A stretch of 34,406 nt of DNA from positions 1 through 34,406 of the forward strand of contig JBAUMF010000080.1 in the NCBI GenBank assembly GCA_049578545.1, read 5' to 3'. The notes below the pieces were generated by a model. That model was not told the DNA's origin, searched no databases, and saw nothing but the letters and a program-made list of their open reading frames with translations. The DNA comes from DASQBT01 sp049578545. GTDB taxonomy: Bacteria; Pseudomonadota; Gammaproteobacteria; Burkholderiales; Thiobacillaceae. Shown here in pieces: positions 32,660 through 34,406 of the stretch. Made by a program: the position numbers and the translations under genes. Position 1 is the first letter of the stretch; each line of letters begins with the position of its first letter.

Positions 32660-32900
32660 CAAGTAGGTAGACGGCTTGGTGAAGGTGTTACAGGAGAAGT
32701 TTACCAGGATTGACACCTACCCGTGGCGCCAGTTCCAATGTGTAAGGTGGATTGGCCCGAATGCCTTTTCTGATAGGAGCCTTTCATTTTGAGGTGTCTC
32801 AAGCCTCTGTAGGAACCAGAGCAACCCGCTAACTCCAGCACAAACGGATCAATGGGTTACTCCTCTTGAGCGCAGAGTGCTCCATAGGCCTCAGATTGAC

Positions 32901-33521
32901 TCAGGTATTCCGATACATCATGTCGTTCACCCAGCGATACCGGTTCGGATCTTTCGCCAGCAGGAAAACCTTGATGGCTTCGCGCTTAACCTGATCCGCT
33001 CGTTGGAAGATGCTTCGCAACTCCGCGTCGATGGTTCGGGTGCTTGCACCACGTTTCTCGGCCTTGGCGTACCAGTCGTGAGCCTCTCCAAAGTTGCCCA
33101 ACTCCATGTGCACGGCGCCAAGCAGGGTGCACGGGCGGAAATCCTGCGGCTTGAGCTCATGACCCTTCTCCCCCAACTGCCGAGCCTCGTCGAGTTGGCC
33201 CATGTCGCGCATGACTCCGCCGCGGGTGGTGTTCATGGCTGACTTGATTTTGGGGTCTTTGAGACGGCAACCCGACGCGCTGTCGAGTAGTTCGAGTGCA
33301 GCCTCAGGCCGGCTGCACTTCCGATAATGGCCGTTGGCGTTCACTGCGTTCCAGGGATCCTGGGTTCGGCGGTACTCACCGGCGTAGAACTCAGCCTCGC
33401 GCAGGTGATAAGCCTCCTGCACCTCGTCCGTGAAGTACTCCTCGGCTTCGGCTATGAGCCAGACAACATCGTCCTCGGCCAGGCGGTTACCTGAGTCGAC
33501 ACCCTTAAGGATGGCCATCAT
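32901..33521 (-). CDS. TPR-like protein, C-terminal part of a gene split by a frameshift
   Basis: 206 aa from the first available ATG (MMAILKGVDSG). It has RLAEDDVVWLIAEAEEYFTDEVQEAYHLREAEFYAGEYRRTQDPWNAVNANGHYRK, then tetratricopeptide-like helical pairs: SAMNTTRGGVMRDMGQLDEARQLGEKGHELKPQDFRPCTLLGAVHMELGNFGEAHDWYAKAEKRG. Homology-like sequence clearly continues upstream of this ATG (LIDQPLFPR), in a frame one base off the preceding gene, which ends at 33545. From memory, related proteins carry both parts in one chain of about 370 aa. The function is unknown; TPRs usually mediate protein contacts. It may be the remnant of a broken gene. Confidence 0.65.
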   Translation of the reverse strand: MMAILKGVDSGNRLAEDDVVWLIAEAEEYFTDEVQEAYHLREAEFYAGEYRRTQDPWNAVNANGHYRKCSRPEAALELLDSASGCRLKDPKIKSAMNTTRGGVMRDMGQLDEARQLGEKGHELKPQDFRPCTLLGAVHMELGNFGEAHDWYAKAEKRGASTRTIDAELRSIFQRADQVKREAIKVFLLAKDPNRYRWVNDMMYRNT

Positions 33522-33544
33522 ACGGGGGAATAGGGGCTGATCGA

Positions 33545-33997
33545 TTAGCCTATCCCGTACTTGTCGCGAAGCGCCTGGCTTTTCTTTTTGGCGATGTACT
33601 TGGGGTCGCTCTCGCGGGCAATCCGCGCGGCTTCGGCGGCCTTGCACTCAAGCTTGTATTTTCTCTCCCACTCGGCCTCCTTGGCCAAGCGCTCCGCCTC
33701 TTTGGCCAAACGCTCTGTCTCTTTGGCTTGACGTTCGGCCTCCGCGGCTTGCTTGCGTTCTTGCTGAGCCGCGCTGGCCGCAACAAGGTAAGTGTCGTAG
33801 GTGATCTGGCCGGTGGCCAGCTGGTGGAGGCTGGTGAGCTTCTGCTCAAGCAGGTACACCTGAGACATCACCGTAAGCGGGCGCCCATGGTACATGCTGT
33901 CCAGCACCTTGCTCAGGCGCGTGGATGGGATGGTGGCGCCGGGTATGTCACTCACGCAAAAGTGGCGGGCGATGTCGTGGAGGGACGAACTGCTCAT
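33545..33997 (-). CDS. Coiled-coil N-terminal part of the same split gene
   Basis: 150 aa. An N-terminal segment (ARHFCVSDIPGATIPSTRLSKVLDSMYHGRPLTVMSQVYLLEQKL) is followed by a highly charged Ala/Glu/Lys/Arg coiled coil (about 75-125, with AKEAERLAKEAE repeats) and the ending DPKYIAKKKSQALRDKYGIG. The stop TAA at 33547-33545 falls just where the neighbouring frame begins LIDQPLFPRMM. Restoring one base after the codon for Ile (33553-33551) joins the two into a continuous protein. No strong ribosome binding site was seen at 33997, but the start is consistent with the composition. Function unknown. Confidence 0.65.
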   Translation of the reverse strand: MSSSSLHDIARHFCVSDIPGATIPSTRLSKVLDSMYHGRPLTVMSQVYLLEQKLTSLHQLATGQITYDTYLVAASAAQQERKQAAEAERQAKETERLAKEAERLAKEAEWERKYKLECKAAEAARIARESDPKYIAKKKSQALRDKYGIG

Positions 33998-34406
33998 TCT
34001 TGTAGTCGTGGCTGCCTATGGGGTTGTGCGGGCAATTATGTCGCAGTGCGTAAAATTCCGTAACGGAAAATAATGGGCACGTAATTGAGGCCATGACCCA
34101 AAGCCGACACCAAAAATAACGTATGAACCCAGCTAGAGCAGAAAGGCCTGGAGACTCATTTGGCGTCAGAAACCCGGGGGTCTGGCAGTTGGCGCTAACC
34201 TCTGGACTCGTTGGCGCGTCAATGCAAAAGGGACATCACGCCGTCAACGTAGACTATGCCGTTACCTGGCTGAAATACTGATTCGATAGGCCACTAATTT
34301 AGGGCCTGAGTTAGTAGGCACCGCCGACCCCCAGAGCTTGTTCAAAACCGAACGGCAAACACATCTCGTAACTCATTGATTCCACGGAGACGCGGTTAGC
34401 AGGTTG
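33998..34406. other. Right-end region, no gene recognised except one small ORF
   Basis: About 410 bp to the window edge. Apart from the 52-codon frame at 34123-34281 nothing protein-like is seen. A short dyad AGGCC/GGCCT lies around 34288-34307. Confidence 0.4.
34123..34281 (+). CDS. Possible 52-aa small protein, unknown
   Basis: An ATG opens a 52-codon frame that begins MNPARAERPGDSFGVRNPG and ends VNVDYAVTWLKY. The central LALTSGLVGASMQKGHH is mildly hydrophobic. No ribosome binding site is evident and no family is recognised. It lies upstream of and divergent from the split TPR gene. Confidence 0.22.
   Translation: MNPARAERPGDSFGVRNPGVWQLALTSGLVGASMQKGHHAVNVDYAVTWLKY

Larger units (their letters stand above)
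32142..32900. other. Long intergenic region upstream of cbpA; small ORF and AT-rich segment
   Basis: About 760 bp. Next to cbpA there is an inverted repeat (32217-32261). Around 32411-32470 the sequence is much richer in A+T than its surroundings and contains the perfect palindrome ATATAATTATAT (32431-32442). A 53-codon frame lies at 32498-32659. Further frames up to about 32800 are short and unconvincing. This change in composition marks the start of what looks like accessory DNA. Confidence 0.5.

Noticed and set aside
32667..32792. 41-codon open frame with protein-like sequence
   Set aside because: Too short, no clear start codon or ribosome binding site; expected by chance.
1..34406. CRISPR array, insertion sequence or prophage
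   Set aside because: No regularly spaced repeats, transposase, integrase or phage structural genes were found.

Overview
The window looks like chromosomal DNA of a Gram-negative proteobacterium, most likely a betaproteobacterium, possibly of the Sulfuricella/Gallionella/Thiobacillus type. The reasons are the gene order yciB-yciI-bolA-ppiC, the order PHP phosphatase-yciO-M50 protease-trpS followed by scpA-scpB-rluB, a long (400 aa) TrpS, a PEP-CTERM exosortase substrate, a group 3b [NiFe] hydrogenase and a cbpA-cbpM pair. The genus is inference; no rRNA or tRNA is present to settle it.

Layout. 1-793: the tail of an unidentified gene, a terminator hairpin, then about 670 nt without a credible protein gene but with a perfect TATAAT, several hairpins, a tRNA T-arm-like motif and a T-run, here called a candidate structured ncRNA. 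794-2194: an RhlE-type DEAD-box helicase. 2594-4880 (minus strand): a compact operon yciB-yciI-bolA-ppiC ending in a divergent hfq. 4976-8394 (plus): PHP phosphatase, yciO, site-2 protease homologue and trpS. 8705-13735: lon with a sigma-32-like promoter, then scpA, scpB and rluB. 13732-14409 (minus): a membrane protein with MscS-like TM helices. 14569-19049: a complete group 3b hydrogenase structural operon (beta, gamma, delta and alpha subunits) plus its maturation protease. 19351-20432: a sigma-54 promoter driving a 57-aa PEP-CTERM microprotein and a sterol-desaturase-family hydroxylase. 20699-22109: an exported alpha/alpha-toroid protein of unknown function and a possible 52-aa follower. 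22146-23057 (minus): prmB. 23197-23706: a bacterial CarS-like protein.

23746-27918 (minus) holds the most interesting segment: four overlapping genes encoding a C39-like cysteine peptidase, a RimK-type ATP-grasp ligase with its own N-terminal domain, a GCS2-family carboxylate-amine ligase and an N-formylglutamate amidohydrolase homologue. Together they look like a translationally coupled pathway that makes and/or trims an unknown amide-linked (peptide-like) product. 28063-30546 is a second Lon-family protease (LonH/YcbZ type). 30876-32141 (minus) is cbpA-cbpM. From about 32142 to the end the sequence looks accessory: AT-rich DNA, small orphan ORFs and a TPR-like gene that appears split by a frameshift.

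Several genes belong to stress and proteostasis functions (two Lon proteases, CbpA/CbpM, PpiC, a DEAD-box helicase, Hfq). The hydrogenase, the PEP-CTERM unit and the amide-ligase cluster are lineage-variable modules placed between conserved housekeeping blocks.
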